From Sphingobium sp. Cam5-1 (lineage in GTDB: Bacteria > Pseudomonadota > Alphaproteobacteria > Sphingomonadales > Sphingomonadaceae), in NCBI RefSeq assembly GCF_015693305.1, contig NZ_CP065138.1, forward strand, positions 1,240,001-1,304,000: DNA of 64,000 nt, given 5' to 3'. The translations under genes and the position numbers were made by a program. Positions 34,801-43,228 of this stretch are shown piece after piece (positions within the stretch are counted from its first letter, which is position 1; every line of letters starts with the position of its first letter). The notes beneath the pieces are model-generated. The model was not told the DNA's origin and did no database searches. It saw nothing but the letters and a program-made list of their open reading frames with translations.

Positions 34801-36036
34801 ATGAAGGCCCTACGTTCCTGGATCGTTGCGGGACTGCTGCTGACAGGTCCAGCGGCGCAAGCGCAGCTGCTGCCCTCGCCCAATGGAGCCTTGGGGCAGG
34901 TCGGCAGGGTGGTTCCGGACCTGCTCAACGAGGCGGACAGCGCGCTGGATCGCGTTCCCCCTGCCCGCTTCGCCGAGCGTCTCGTGGCGGCCAGGACCGC
35001 GCGGATCGGTGATCTGCTGCGACGGCATGGCGACAGCGTGGAACTGGACGATCGGAAAGAGGCGGCGCGGCGTGGCGTCATCCTGCTGACGGGTGCGAAG
35101 CAGGCCAGCATCGAAGCGTTGCGGGGCGCAGGCTATGTGTTGGCAAGCGAGGCCATTGAGGGGATCGATCTGCCGCTGACGCGCCTGACTGTACCGCCCG
35201 GCCGAAGCCTCGCCCGTGCATTGAAGCAAGTGCGCTCGATCGCACCAGAGGCGGAGGCGAGCGCGGATAATCTCTATTTCCATGGCGGCAAAGCACCCAA
35301 GTCGGCGAGTGCTGCCTTGGCTGGAACAGGGACTGTCCGGTCCCCAGCGGCAGGATTGATCGATGGTGGTGTCGCCCGCCACGCGTCACTCACTGGCGCG
35401 GTCGAGCAGCGCGGCTTCGTTCGTGGCGCACCTCGCGCCAGTTCGCATGGCACGGCGGTGGCGTCCTTGATCAGTGGGACCGGCCCCATCCGGGGCGCCG
35501 CGCCGGGGACGCCCCTACTCGTGGCGGACGTGTATGGCGATGATCCGGCGGGCGGCAGCGCCTTCGCGATCGTGCGGGCGCTGGGATGGATGGCGGCGCG
35601 CGGGGTCAAAGTCGTCACCGTGAGCCTGGTCGGACCCGATAATCCCCTGCTGGCGGGAGCAGTCCGGTTGGCGCGGGAAAAGGGCGTTACGGTGGTAGCG
35701 GCGGTCGGCAATGATGGCCCGGCCGCCCCTCCCGCCTATCCCGCCTCCTATCCTGATGTCGTGGCGGTGACGGGCGTAGACGGCGGCGGACGTTTGCTGC
35801 CCGAAGCGGGGCGTGCGCGGCACGTGGATTTCGCAGCGCCCGGTGCGGACATGAATGCAGCTCGCGCCGGAGGTGGCAAGGGGCGCGTGCGAGGCACCTC
35901 CTTCGCCGCCCCGCTGGTCGCGGGGCGGTTGTTCCTGAGCGGCAGCCTGAACGGCTTGATCGCGGAAGCCAAACCGGGAAGCAGCAAAGCGTTCGGACAT
36001 GGTATCATCTGTAGTGATTGCAGAAATATCGATTGA
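34801..36036 (+). CDS. Secreted S8 (subtilisin-like) serine protease
   Basis: A 411-residue exported protease. The signal peptide ends at AQAQ near residue 22. A 150-residue prodomain-like part follows. The triad is Asp in GLIDGGVARH, His in SSHGTAVASLISG and Ser in GTSFAAPLVAG. A GNDGPAAPPAYPASYPDVVAVTG segment carries the oxyanion-side Asn. The start at 34801 gives the signal peptide; an upstream in-frame ATG at 34732 adds 23 residues without any clear purpose. It is probably controlled by the adjacent ECF pair. Confidence 0.88.
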   Translation: MKALRSWIVAGLLLTGPAAQAQLLPSPNGALGQVGRVVPDLLNEADSALDRVPPARFAERLVAARTARIGDLLRRHGDSVELDDRKEAARRGVILLTGAKQASIEALRGAGYVLASEAIEGIDLPLTRLTVPPGRSLARALKQVRSIAPEAEASADNLYFHGGKAPKSASAALAGTGTVRSPAAGLIDGGVARHASLTGAVEQRGFVRGAPRASSHGTAVASLISGTGPIRGAAPGTPLLVADVYGDDPAGGSAFAIVRALGWMAARGVKVVTVSLVGPDNPLLAGAVRLAREKGVTVVAAVGNDGPAAPPAYPASYPDVVAVTGVDGGGRLLPEAGRARHVDFAAPGADMNAARAGGGKGRVRGTSFAAPLVAGRLFLSGSLNGLIAEAKPGSSKAFGHGIICSDCRNID

Positions 36037-36136
36037 ATATCAGTTATTTGATAAAAATATTTCGACGTCAGGGATGAAGTCGCATCGCCATCCCGTTGTC
36101 CTTGCATCGGATCGACAACGAACAAGGAGACGATCG

Positions 36137-36826
36137 ATGAAGAAGACAATCATTCTTGCCACTGCCTGCCTTGCCGCCCTGACTGCGGTTCCTGCGTCTG
36201 CCCAGCTTCTAGGTGGCGGCGGCGGCTTGGGCGGTGGCCTTGGCGGCGCTCTGGGCGGCGCCGGTGGATCGCTCGGCGGCACATTGAGCGGTTCGGGCGG
36301 CATCGGCCTCGACCGCAGCGTCGATCTGGACAATGGGCGGGTTGCGGCGAGGGGTTCTGGTTCTGGCCGGGCTGACGGCGCCGCCACTGGCTCTGTCAGC
36401 CGCAAAGGCAAGAACCATGGGGCAAACGCCTCGGGCTCGGCCAGCGGATCGGCAAGCGGTGGCCTGACCGCAGACACGCTGGGCACCAATGATGTCGCCA
36501 ATGCAGTAGGCGGCGTGCGGGATGGGGTCAGCCAGACGGCGGGCGCAGTGCGAGATCGCGCGGTCACTGCTGGTGCCGCAGCGCAAGGTCAGGCCAGCGC
36601 TACCGCACAAGCGGCACGCAACCGGGCTAGTGGCGCACTTAGCGGTGCTGGATCGGCGGCCGGTAGCGCAGCTGGCGCGGCCCAGTCCGGTGCAGCGAAC
36701 TCGGCCGATAGCGCCAGCAACGCTCTCAATGGAAGCGCGGCGGTCAATGCAACCGGCGCACTATCGGGAAGCGGCCAGGCGTCAGGCTCCAGCGAAAGCA
36801 CGTCGTCCAGTCAGGCGGACAATTGA
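36137..36826 (+). CDS. Secreted Gly/Ser/Ala-rich low-complexity protein
   Basis: A 229-residue exported protein. The signal peptide MKKTIILATACLAALTAVPA-SAQ is clear. The mature part starts with a Gly/Leu repeat (LGGGLGGALGGAGG) and continues with Ser/Ala/Gly-rich stretches, with a short charged segment (DRSVDLDNGRVA) near residue 60. AAGGAGA precedes the ATG at 36137. It lies 100 bp after the protease. It may be structural or a substrate of the protease; nothing in it suggests catalysis. Confidence 0.8.
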   Translation: MKKTIILATACLAALTAVPASAQLLGGGGGLGGGLGGALGGAGGSLGGTLSGSGGIGLDRSVDLDNGRVAARGSGSGRADGAATGSVSRKGKNHGANASGSASGSASGGLTADTLGTNDVANAVGGVRDGVSQTAGAVRDRAVTAGAAAQGQASATAQAARNRASGALSGAGSAAGSAAGAAQSGAANSADSASNALNGSAAVNATGALSGSGQASGSSESTSSSQADN

Positions 36827-36897
36827 CCCCACTCGGGCGGATTCCCCACTTCGGGCTTTAAGCCCGCCCCCTTTCCGCCCATCCGCCTGACAAGACA

Positions 36898-36930
36898 GGG
36901 CCGGTGATCCAAAAGGTCACCGGCCCTTTT
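36898..36930. terminator. Terminator after the Gly/Ser-rich gene
   Basis: GGGCCGGTGA (36898-36907) pairs with TCACCGGCCC (36917-36926) and TTTT follows. It is a strong factor-independent terminator for the rightward gene. A second hairpin of similar sequence follows after 42 bp. Confidence 0.85.
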
Positions 36931-36972
36931 CCATATCAGAAGAGGTTGATCGAGCGCAGCCGCATCAACGAC

Positions 36973-37007
36973 AAAGGCCGATGATCCCATAGGATCACCG
37001 GCCTTTT
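36973..37007. terminator. Bidirectional terminator between the Gly/Ser-rich gene and ctrA
   Basis: AAAGGCCGATGATCC (36973-36987) and GGATCACCGGCCTTT (36992-37006) form a 15-bp stem with one mismatch. The A and T ends make it work in both directions. The stop of ctrA lies 24 bp to the right, so it probably ends ctrA transcription. Confidence 0.8.
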
Positions 37008-37030
37008 AGCACCCACACAAGGGTGCGGGG

Positions 37031-37738
37031 TCAGGCGACCTTGGTCGCGACCTCTTCCGCTTCATCAGGATCGCGCAGCACATAACCACGGCCCCACACG
37101 GTTTCGATATAATTGTCGCCACTGCACGCCAGAGCCAGTTTCTTGCGCAGCTTGCAGATGAAGACGTCGATGATCTTGAGTTCAGGCTCGTCCATGCCGC
37201 CATAGAGATGGTTAAGGAACATCTCCTTGGTCAGGGTCGTGCCCTTGCGGAGCGAGAGCAGCTCCAGCATTGCATATTCCTTGCCGGTCAGGTGAACGCG
37301 GTTGCCGTCCACTTCCACGGTCTTGGCGTCCAGATTGACGGCCAGCTTGCCCGTGCGGATGACCGATTGCGAATGACCCTTAGACCGGCGGACCACGGCA
37401 TGAATGCGCGCGATCAGCTCTTCACGGTGGAAAGGCTTGGTCACATAATCGTCGGCGCCAAAGCCGAAGGAGCGAACCTTGCTGTCCATCTCCGCAATGC
37501 CGGAAAGGATAAGGACCGGCGTCTGCACCTTGGCGGCGCGCAGCTTCTTCAGCACGTCGTAACCATGCATGTCCGGCAGGTTCAGATCGAGGCAGATGAT
37601 ATCGTAGTCATACAGCTTGCCAAGGTCGAGCCCTTCCTCGCCAAGGTCCGTAGTGTAGACGTTGAAGCCTTCGGTCGTGAGCATAAGCTCGATCGCCTTG
37701 GCCGTTGTCGGTTCATCTTCTATTAGCAGAACGCGCAT
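37031..37738 (-). CDS. ctrA: Cell-cycle response regulator CtrA
   Basis: A 235-residue OmpR-type response regulator, the alphaproteobacterial cell-cycle master regulator. The receiver begins [20 protein letters not shown]; the phosphorylated Asp is D51 ([13 protein letters not shown]) and the Lys is in [13 protein letters not shown]. The C-terminal winged helix ([33 protein letters not shown]) binds TTAA-N7-TTAA sites. The chain ends in VA rather than the double Ala known as a ClpXP signal in Caulobacter. The ATG at 37738 matches the CtrA N-terminus; longer frames add unrelated residues. Confidence 0.97.
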   Translation of the reverse strand: MRVLLIEDEPTTAKAIELMLTTEGFNVYTTDLGEEGLDLGKLYDYDIICLDLNLPDMHGYDVLKKLRAAKVQTPVLILSGIAEMDSKVRSFGFGADDYVTKPFHREELIARIHAVVRRSKGHSQSVIRTGKLAVNLDAKTVEVDGNRVHLTGKEYAMLELLSLRKGTTLTKEMFLNHLYGGMDEPELKIIDVFICKLRKKLALACSGDNYIETVWGRGYVLRDPDEAEEVATKVA

Positions 37739-37827
37739 ATTGAAGCCCCTGTCCTTGCAGATCCCGTCAACCCCTAAGAACGGCGTCTGCTCCAATTCAT
37801 TAACCAAAAAACTTCTGAAGGACAAAG

Positions 37828-37843
37828 GTTAATTTTTCGCTAA
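37828..37843 (-). promoter_or_regulatory. CtrA-like box upstream of ctrA
   Basis: Read on the ctrA strand this is TTAG-N7-TTAAC, one base from the TTAA-N7-TTAAC consensus. It lies about 90 bp before the ctrA ATG. This suggests autoregulation, as is known for Caulobacter ctrA. Confidence 0.55.
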
Positions 37844-37858
37844 CCCGCAGAAATGCGC

Positions 37859-37930
37859 GAGTCGCGGGAATTTGAATCTGTTTGCAAAGATTTATCGTCG
37901 AAGTGATTCATTTTGAGTCAAGATAGATTC
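37859..37930. promoter_or_regulatory. Cluster of five GANTC sites upstream of ctrA
   Basis: GAGTC at 37859, GAATC at 37874, GATTC at 37905, GAGTC at 37915 and GATTC at 37926 all fall within 72 bp. GANTC is the target of the cell-cycle methyltransferase CcrM, which is known to influence the Caulobacter ctrA P1 promoter through one such site. Confidence 0.6.
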
Positions 37931-37947
37931 ACCTGCGCAACGAAGCG

Positions 37948-38841
37948 TCAGCAGCCGTGGTTGCGAGCGATGAAGTCGAGCAGAGCTTCGACCCGCGCAG
38001 GCCGCAAGCGGGAGGGCGGCGTGACCAGATGCAGGCCGAATGGCGGCGGCCTCCAATCCAGCAGAACCTCTTCCAACTCACCTGAAGCGAGCGCTTCGCC
38101 GACAATAAAATCGGGGAGCCGGGCGACACCTATGCCCGCCCGGAGCGCGGGCAGCATCGCGTCGCCGCTGTTAACGGTGAGACGCGCCCTCACCTGTATC
38201 ACGACATTCTGCTGTCCCGGCCCCGAGAAGCGCCACACGTCAGGCGTCGAAGTATTGGAATAGCAAAGACAGTCGTGGACACCGAGGTCGGACGGATGCT
38301 TGGGCCTGCCCCGCTCCTCCAAATATGCGGGCGAAGCGATGACATGCATCTTGACGTCACCCAGCCGCCTGGCCCGGAGCGAGCTGTCGGGCATGTCGGC
38401 GATGCGGAGGGTGGCGTCGAGCCCCATCTCGATCATGTCTATCCGCGCGTCGGACAGGTGAAGATTGATATCGACGGCGGGATGAAGCTTGGCGAACTGC
38501 GCCACCAGCGGCGCGATGCGGAGCAGTCCGAACGTCATTGGCGCGCCTAGCCGGATGGTTCCGGACAGCTCGTCCGTATCCTGCCGCGCAGCCTCCTCGG
38601 CCGCCTGCCCTTCCTCGAAGATCCGGGCGGCATGACTGGCGAGACGCTTGCCGCTTTCGGTCAGGGCAAGGCGCCGACTGGTGCGGTTGAACAGGCTGGT
38701 CTCAAGATGCTGCTCAAGGCGTGTGACTGCCTTTGAAACAGTGGCTTTCGACACACTGAGCGCCTTGGCCGCATCGGTGAAGCTGCGATGCTCCACGACG
38801 GCGGCGAACATGGCCCAGGCTTCAAGGTCGGGAAGACGCAT
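37948..38841 (-). CDS. LysR family transcriptional regulator
   Basis: A 297-residue LysR-type regulator. The N-terminal helix-turn-helix reads AFAAVVEHRSFTDAAKALSVSKATVSKAVTRLEQHLETSLFNR. The effector-binding domain follows from about residue 90. The ATG at 38841 is chosen; a TTG 21 bases upstream would add seven residues. It is divergent from pirin and wrbA, with a perfect 8-bp inverted repeat between them, so it probably controls those genes. The effector is unknown; quinone or oxidative stress is likely from the targets. Confidence 0.9.
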   Translation of the reverse strand: MRLPDLEAWAMFAAVVEHRSFTDAAKALSVSKATVSKAVTRLEQHLETSLFNRTSRRLALTESGKRLASHAARIFEEGQAAEEAARQDTDELSGTIRLGAPMTFGLLRIAPLVAQFAKLHPAVDINLHLSDARIDMIEMGLDATLRIADMPDSSLRARRLGDVKMHVIASPAYLEERGRPKHPSDLGVHDCLCYSNTSTPDVWRFSGPGQQNVVIQVRARLTVNSGDAMLPALRAGIGVARLPDFIVGEALASGELEEVLLDWRPPPFGLHLVTPPSRLRPARVEALLDFIARNHGC

Positions 38842-38867
38842 ATGGGAAACAATCCGTTTCAATGCTG

Positions 38868-38901
38868 CTGATTTAAGAAACGAACCTGATCGCTAAATCA
38901 G
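38868..38901. promoter_or_regulatory. Inverted repeat, likely LysR operator
   Basis: CTGATTTA (38868-38875) and TAAATCAG (38894-38901) are perfect inverted arms with an 18-bp spacer, between the LysR gene and pirin. The position and AT-rich arms fit a LysR binding site, although the spacing is wider than the common T-N11-A box. Confidence 0.55.
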
Positions 38902-38949
38902 TCGGAAGCAAGCGGGAACGCTTTTCCCGCAGCAATGAAAGGCATTAAT

Positions 38950-39669
38950 ATGATCACCGCCGCAGGAAACCGCATCGAGCGTCGTCCCTTCGAGACGCTG
39001 GGTCATGCCGACCATGGCTGGCTCAATGCCCGCCATCATTTCTCCTTTGCCGACTATCACGACCCCGATCGCATGGGCTGGGGCGCGATCCGCGTGTGGA
39101 ATGACGATGAAATCGCCGCGAACACCGGCTTTCCTCCGCATCCGCACCGCGACATGGAGATCGTCACCTATGTCCGCAAGGGCGCGATCACGCATCAGGA
39201 CAGCCTGGGTAACAAGGGCCGGACAGAGGCTGGCGACGTACAGGTGATGAGCGCAGGGACGGGCATCCGTCACTCCGAATATAATCTGGAGGATGAAACG
39301 ACCACGCTGTTCCAAATCTGGATCATACCGAAGGCCCAGGGCGGGGCGCCAAGCTGGGGCGCCAAGCCCTTTCCCAAGGATGACCGTTCCGGAAAGCTGG
39401 TGGTTCTAGCCAGCGGCTATGCGGAAGACCAGGACGCGCTGCGCATCCGGGCCGATGCCCGTCTATTGGGCGGCACGGTGAAGGCTGGCACCAGCGTGAC
39501 CTATGAAAGCGCCGAAGGACGGCACCTCTATGTGGTGCCTGCGACGGGCCGGGTCCAGATTGACGGCCAGACCTTTGAAGCACGCGATGGGGCCGCGATC
39601 CTGGGCGGCCAGCCCATTACGATCACCGCGATCGAGGATAGCGAAATCGTCCTCGTCGATAGCGAATAG
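38950..39669 (+). CDS. Pirin family protein
   Basis: A 239-residue pirin-like bicupin, some members of which are quercetin dioxygenases. The metal ligands of the first cupin are in PPHPHRDMEIVTYV, with GAITHQDSLG and GTGIRHSEYN. The second cupin is weaker, as is usual. The ATG at 38950 has AAGG eight bases upstream; the ATG at 38935 does not. It is the first gene of the presumed LysR-controlled unit. Confidence 0.9.
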   Translation: MITAAGNRIERRPFETLGHADHGWLNARHHFSFADYHDPDRMGWGAIRVWNDDEIAANTGFPPHPHRDMEIVTYVRKGAITHQDSLGNKGRTEAGDVQVMSAGTGIRHSEYNLEDETTTLFQIWIIPKAQGGAPSWGAKPFPKDDRSGKLVVLASGYAEDQDALRIRADARLLGGTVKAGTSVTYESAEGRHLYVVPATGRVQIDGQTFEARDGAAILGGQPITITAIEDSEIVLVDSE

Positions 39670-39687
39670 GCTAGCAGCGCCTATCGG

Positions 39688-39724
39688 CCGCTCGCTCACC
39701 TTGCCCCCCTAAGGGGGCGAGCGG
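39688..39724. terminator. Palindromic stem-loop between pirin and wrbA
   Basis: GCCCCC/GGGGGC (39703-39718) sits inside wider arms CCGCTCGC and GCGAGCGG. There is no long T tract. It could weaken read-through from pirin into wrbA or stabilise the message end, and it resembles the GC-rich palindromes near mfd and selO. Confidence 0.5.
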
Positions 39725-39782
39725 TCGCATTATTCAAGAAACCTTTTTCCGATCAATGCATTACCAAGACTGGAGACACTTC

Positions 39783-40382
39783 ATGACTAAGGTGCTGGTT
39801 CTCTATTACTCGTCCTACGGGCACATCGAAACGATGGCGAAGGCCGTTGCGGAAGGCGCGGCCGCCGCAGGAGCTCAGGTTGACATCAGGCGAGTTCCTG
39901 AAACCGCGCCTTTGGAGGTCGCCCGAAATGCGGGTTTCAAGTTGGAGCAGGATGCGCCGATCGCAACCGTTGCGGAACTTGCCGACTATGATGCAATCAT
40001 CATCGGCACCGGCACCCGCTTCGGCCGCATGTCGAGCCAGATGGCGGCTTTCCTTGATCAGGCAGGGGCGCTTTGGGCGCGCGGTGCGCTTAACGGAAAA
40101 GTGGGCGGCGCCTTCACATCTACCGCCAGCCAGCATGGCGGGCAGGAAACAACTTTATTCTCGATCATCACCAATCTGCTGCATTTTGGCATGGTGATCG
40201 TGGGGCTGGACTATGGTCACACCGGGCAGATGGGCGTCGACAAGGTGCGGGGCGGCGCCCCCTATGGCGCCACGACTATCGCGCATAGCGATGGCAGCCG
40301 TCAGCCTGACGAGGACGAACTGGAAGGCGCCCGGTATCAGGGGCGGCGGATCGCGGAGACGGCGATCAAGCTGCACGGGTAG
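39783..40382 (+). CDS. wrbA: NAD(P)H:quinone oxidoreductase WrbA
   Basis: A 199-residue flavodoxin-like enzyme reducing quinones by two electrons. The FMN loop [22 protein letters not shown], the [19 protein letters not shown] insertion and [17 protein letters not shown] are characteristic. The ATG at 39783, after GGAGA, gives the normal N-terminus MTKVLVLYY. It follows pirin in the LysR-controlled unit. Confidence 0.95.
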   Translation: MTKVLVLYYSSYGHIETMAKAVAEGAAAAGAQVDIRRVPETAPLEVARNAGFKLEQDAPIATVAELADYDAIIIGTGTRFGRMSSQMAAFLDQAGALWARGALNGKVGGAFTSTASQHGGQETTLFSIITNLLHFGMVIVGLDYGHTGQMGVDKVRGGAPYGATTIAHSDGSRQPDEDELEGARYQGRRIAETAIKLHG

Positions 40383-40448
40383 AAATTTGGCTGCACCCTC
40401 CCCCTCTCGGTGCAGCGGTTGAGCCTTGGGTCGCAAGGCACAACGATA

Positions 40449-40487
40449 GGGGCCGGTGCATAGGATGGATGCACCGGCCCCTTTTTT
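40449..40487. terminator. Strong terminator after wrbA
   Basis: GGGGCCGGTGCA (40449-40460) pairs perfectly with TGCACCGGCCCC (40470-40481), followed by six T. It lies just before the convergent acyltransferase stop. A weaker GCTGCACC/GGTGCAGC hairpin precedes it near 40390. Confidence 0.88.
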
Positions 40488-41482
40488 CAGAGGAACAGGC
40501 GACCGCCGACCGGGCTGGCGCGCAGAAGGTAATAGACGGCAATGGGCAACAGCAGCGCATGGAGCAGCAACCAGGGCTTGTCCAAATGGGGCGACAGATA
40601 ATGGATGACCGCGACGTGCAGATACATGATCACAAGTGAGGCCCTGCCGACTGCCGCCAACCATCCGCCAAAAGGCGCGACATGGACAGAAATGCGGAAG
40701 ATCAGCAGAGATGTCGCCACAGCCGAAGCAAGTGACAGGATCGGCAACCCATAATCCGCAGCCTTCATGTTGAGCGTGGGAAGCAGACCTGATAGTCCCG
40801 CCAGAGCCAGCGCGCCCAATGGCAGCCACATCCAATGCCTCCACGGCACCTGCTGCCATACGGCTCCGATCCAGAGCAGCACCATGGCCATGGGCACGGT
40901 CAGCAACCCCAGCACGGACTCCTGGGTAACCTCCCCTGCTACATAAGCTCCAACAGAGACAGCTATGATCGCGATATACCAGCGCCGGTCGAGAGGATCG
41001 GGCCAACGGGACAGCAGCGCGTTGAACAGGATGCGCGCGGCCATCAGGCAGGGCACGAACCAGAATATGGTATAGGGACCGCGAAGCCATGATCCGCCAA
41101 GAAGGATCGGCAATATATCGTTCGGCCATTGGTTGAATATCGGCCGCTGCCCCTTCATGGGCTCGATGATATGATCCGCGATGATCAGCAAAGCGAGGAA
41201 GGCCGCATAGGGGCGCATCTGCGACGCCAATTGCCGCAGGGCGAACCCCTGGGGCGGCTGCGGACGGGACAGCAGGCCCGACAGCAGGAAGAATAGCGGC
41301 ATGTGAAAGCTGTAGAGCGCATCGCGGAGGGGGCCGCTTCTCCACACATGTCCGGCCACTACGGCAATGATACCAATGCCGCGCGCCACATCGATCCATT
41401 CCAGCCGCCCGCCACCCTGCACCCGTTCCGATGGCGCCGACTTGTGCTGGACCTCGTTCCCCCTGTTCTCCATGGCTTCCAC
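40487..41482 (-). CDS. Acyltransferase 3 family membrane protein
   Basis: A 331-residue integral membrane protein of the acyltransferase-3 (OafA-type) family. The family motif is GIIAVVAGHVW with the catalytic-type His, then FHMPLFFLLSGLLSR. About ten hydrophobic segments follow. Such proteins O-acetylate surface sugars. The start (41482, or 41473 for MENRG) overlaps the divergent pseudouridine synthase start at CCATGG. Confidence 0.85.
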   Translation of the reverse strand: MEAMENRGNEVQHKSAPSERVQGGGRLEWIDVARGIGIIAVVAGHVWRSGPLRDALYSFHMPLFFLLSGLLSRPQPPQGFALRQLASQMRPYAAFLALLIIADHIIEPMKGQRPIFNQWPNDILPILLGGSWLRGPYTIFWFVPCLMAARILFNALLSRWPDPLDRRWYIAIIAVSVGAYVAGEVTQESVLGLLTVPMAMVLLWIGAVWQQVPWRHWMWLPLGALALAGLSGLLPTLNMKAADYGLPILSLASAVATSLLIFRISVHVAPFGGWLAAVGRASLVIMYLHVAVIHYLSPHLDKPWLLLHALLLPIAVYYLLRASPVGGRLFL

Positions 41483-42215
41483 GCCCTATAGGACAGCGCG
41501 CGCCCGTCAATCTTTCCAACTGCTCCGGAATCACTCCTTGTCCCTATTGCATGACCGAGTTCTCTTCATCGATGGCGAAGCCATCATCCTGGACAAGCCC
41601 GCTGGGTTGCCGGTCGATGCGCCGCGCGACGGTTCGCTGAGTCTGGAGAACCACCTTTCGTCACTGACCTTCGGCTTTCAACGCTGGCCCCTGCCGGTGC
41701 ATCGGCTGGATCGGGACACCAGCGGCTGCCTGCTGCTGGCGCGCAATCCCAAGGCGCACAAGCGCTATGCCGCCGAGTTTGAGGCAGGAACGGTCAGCAA
41801 GCGCTATGTCGCGGTCGTGGACGGTGTACCGGAAGCGGAGAGCGGCGTCATCGAACTGTCGCTGAAGAAAGTCAGCAGCGCGGCCAAGGGCTGGCGCATT
41901 ATCGCGGCCAAAGAGGGGAAGTCCGCCGTGACCGAATGGCGAAAGCTGGCGGTGAAGGGCGGCCGCTCGCTGATGGTCTTCACACCGCGCACCGGACGAA
42001 CGCATCAGATCCGCGCTCATACATTATATGGGTTGGGCTTCGGCATCGCTGGCGACCCCGTCTATGGCACCGGCGAAGGACCAATGTTGCTGCACAGCCG
42101 TTTCCTCAGCGTCCCGCGCGGGAGCAAGGCTCCGGCCGAGGCGACAGCTCCCCTGCCCGCCACGTTCGCGGCAGCGGGCTTCGGGCCGGAGTATCTGGAT
42201 GATGCCGGACTTTGA
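41472..42215 (+). CDS. RluA-family pseudouridine synthase
   Basis: A 247-residue RNA pseudouridine synthase. The catalytic Asp is in HRLDRDTSGCLLLARN, and GRTHQIRAHTLYGLGFGIAGDPVYG is the second family block. The S4 domain is absent, as in the short RluA/TruC forms. The start is uncertain: the ATG at 41472 interlocks with the divergent acyltransferase start, while a TTG at 41547 begins MHDRVLFIDGEAIILDKP. It overlaps arfB. Confidence 0.88.
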   Translation: MASTPYRTARARQSFQLLRNHSLSLLHDRVLFIDGEAIILDKPAGLPVDAPRDGSLSLENHLSSLTFGFQRWPLPVHRLDRDTSGCLLLARNPKAHKRYAAEFEAGTVSKRYVAVVDGVPEAESGVIELSLKKVSSAAKGWRIIAAKEGKSAVTEWRKLAVKGGRSLMVFTPRTGRTHQIRAHTLYGLGFGIAGDPVYGTGEGPMLLHSRFLSVPRGSKAPAEATAPLPATFAAAGFGPEYLDDAGL

Positions 42216-42606
42216 CATTCCGGAAGATGCGCTGGAGGAGCGCTTCATCACCGCTGGCGGTCCCGGCGGGCAAAATGTCAACAAGGTTGCCACTGCCGTT
42301 CAGTTGAGGGTGGCGCTCTATCGGCTGGGATTGCCGGTCCATGCCTTCCGGAAAATAAAGGAACTGGCGGGGTCTCGCCTGACCTCTGGCGGGGAGATCG
42401 TGATCCAGGCGTCCCGCTTCCGCACGCAGGAGGCCAATCGGCAGGATGCCCGCGACCGGCTGGCCGAGATGATAGCGCAGGCTTACAAACGCGATCCCCG
42501 GCGCATCGCCACCAAGCCGGGCAAGGCGGCAAAGGCACGCCGCGTGGACGCCAAGAAGGCGCGCAGTTCGGTGAAACAGGGTCGTGGCAAGGTGCGAATG
42601 GATTGA
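42202..42606 (+). CDS. arfB: ArfB/YaeJ ribosome rescue peptidyl-tRNA hydrolase
   Basis: A 134-residue release-factor-like protein that frees peptides from stalled ribosomes. The GGQ motif is in AGGPGGQNVNKVATAVQLR. A basic C-terminal tail (KPGKAAKARRVDAKKARSSVKQGRGKVRMD in parts) enters the empty mRNA channel. No codon-recognition domain is present. The second of two adjacent ATG codons (42202) is used. It overlaps the pseudouridine synthase stop, so the two RNA/ribosome genes are coupled. Confidence 0.93.
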   Translation: MPDFDIPEDALEERFITAGGPGGQNVNKVATAVQLRVALYRLGLPVHAFRKIKELAGSRLTSGGEIVIQASRFRTQEANRQDARDRLAEMIAQAYKRDPRRIATKPGKAAKARRVDAKKARSSVKQGRGKVRMD

Positions 42607-42615
42607 GGACTGCCA

Positions 42616-43101
42616 ATGTTTGATTTCAAGGCGCCGGCCGATGGCGACAAGTCAACGCTCTATGCGGACCTCCTGTCGGCCGTCGATGCAGTGACGGATG
42701 GCGAGCCCGATTCGATCGCCAACATGGCCAATGTCGCGGCGCTGATTTGGCAATTTCTTCCAGACCTTAACTGGGCAGGCTTCTATCGCATGGTAGAAGG
42801 TGAACTGGTGCTCGGCCCGTTTCAGGGGAAGCCAGCCTGCATCCGCATTCCCTTGGGCCGGGGCGTCTGCGGCGCGGCGGCCGACACGGGAGAGACGCAG
42901 CTGGTCGAGGATGTCCACGCTTTCCCCGGCCACATCGCCTGCGATGCCGCCAGTGCATCGGAGATCGTTGTGCCGGTGAAGGTCGATGGCCGGGTCATTG
43001 CGGTGCTTGACCTCGATAGCCCCGTCCCGGCGCGTTTCGATATCGCCGACCAGAATGGTCTTGAGATGCTGATCGAACGGATCGGCGCTCGACTCGCTTA
43101 A
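42616..43101 (+). CDS. msrC: Free methionine-(R)-sulfoxide reductase, GAF type
   Basis: A 161-residue GAF-domain enzyme (fRMsr) reducing free Met-R-sulfoxide with thioredoxin. The three cysteines sit in the expected order: ACIRIPLGRGVCG and HIACDAASASEIVVPV. The segment NWAGFYRMVEGELVLGPFQGKPAC is typical. It is separated from arfB by 9 bp and is likely in the same message. Confidence 0.92.
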   Translation: MFDFKAPADGDKSTLYADLLSAVDAVTDGEPDSIANMANVAALIWQFLPDLNWAGFYRMVEGELVLGPFQGKPACIRIPLGRGVCGAAADTGETQLVEDVHAFPGHIACDAASASEIVVPVKVDGRVIAVLDLDSPVPARFDIADQNGLEMLIERIGARLA

Positions 43102-43167
43102 CCGCGCTGCTCCGTTTCGGGACAGGCGGGGCGTCCCCGCCGCGTGGATCGTGGCGGATCATCATGC

Positions 43168-43183
43168 TAAACCAGACGTTAAC
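43168..43183 (+). promoter_or_regulatory. Weak CtrA-like box before the RcnB-like gene
   Basis: TAAA-N7-TTAAC, one base from TTAA-N7-TTAAC, lies 46 bp before the ATG at 43229. A single match of this quality could be chance. Confidence 0.3.
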
Positions 43184-43228
43184 GTCACGGCCATGCCCAA
43201 GGCAGCCATGAACAACGGGGAGTTTTGC

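Noticed and set aside
37789..37814. Second CtrA box at the TTAACC around 37800 before ctrA
   Set aside because: Neither side has a second TTAA-like half-site at seven bases; it is only a half-site.
40155..41534. A 459-codon leftward frame over wrbA and the acyltransferase
   Set aside because: It runs across a strong terminator and two real genes and has no family resemblance; it is a shadow.
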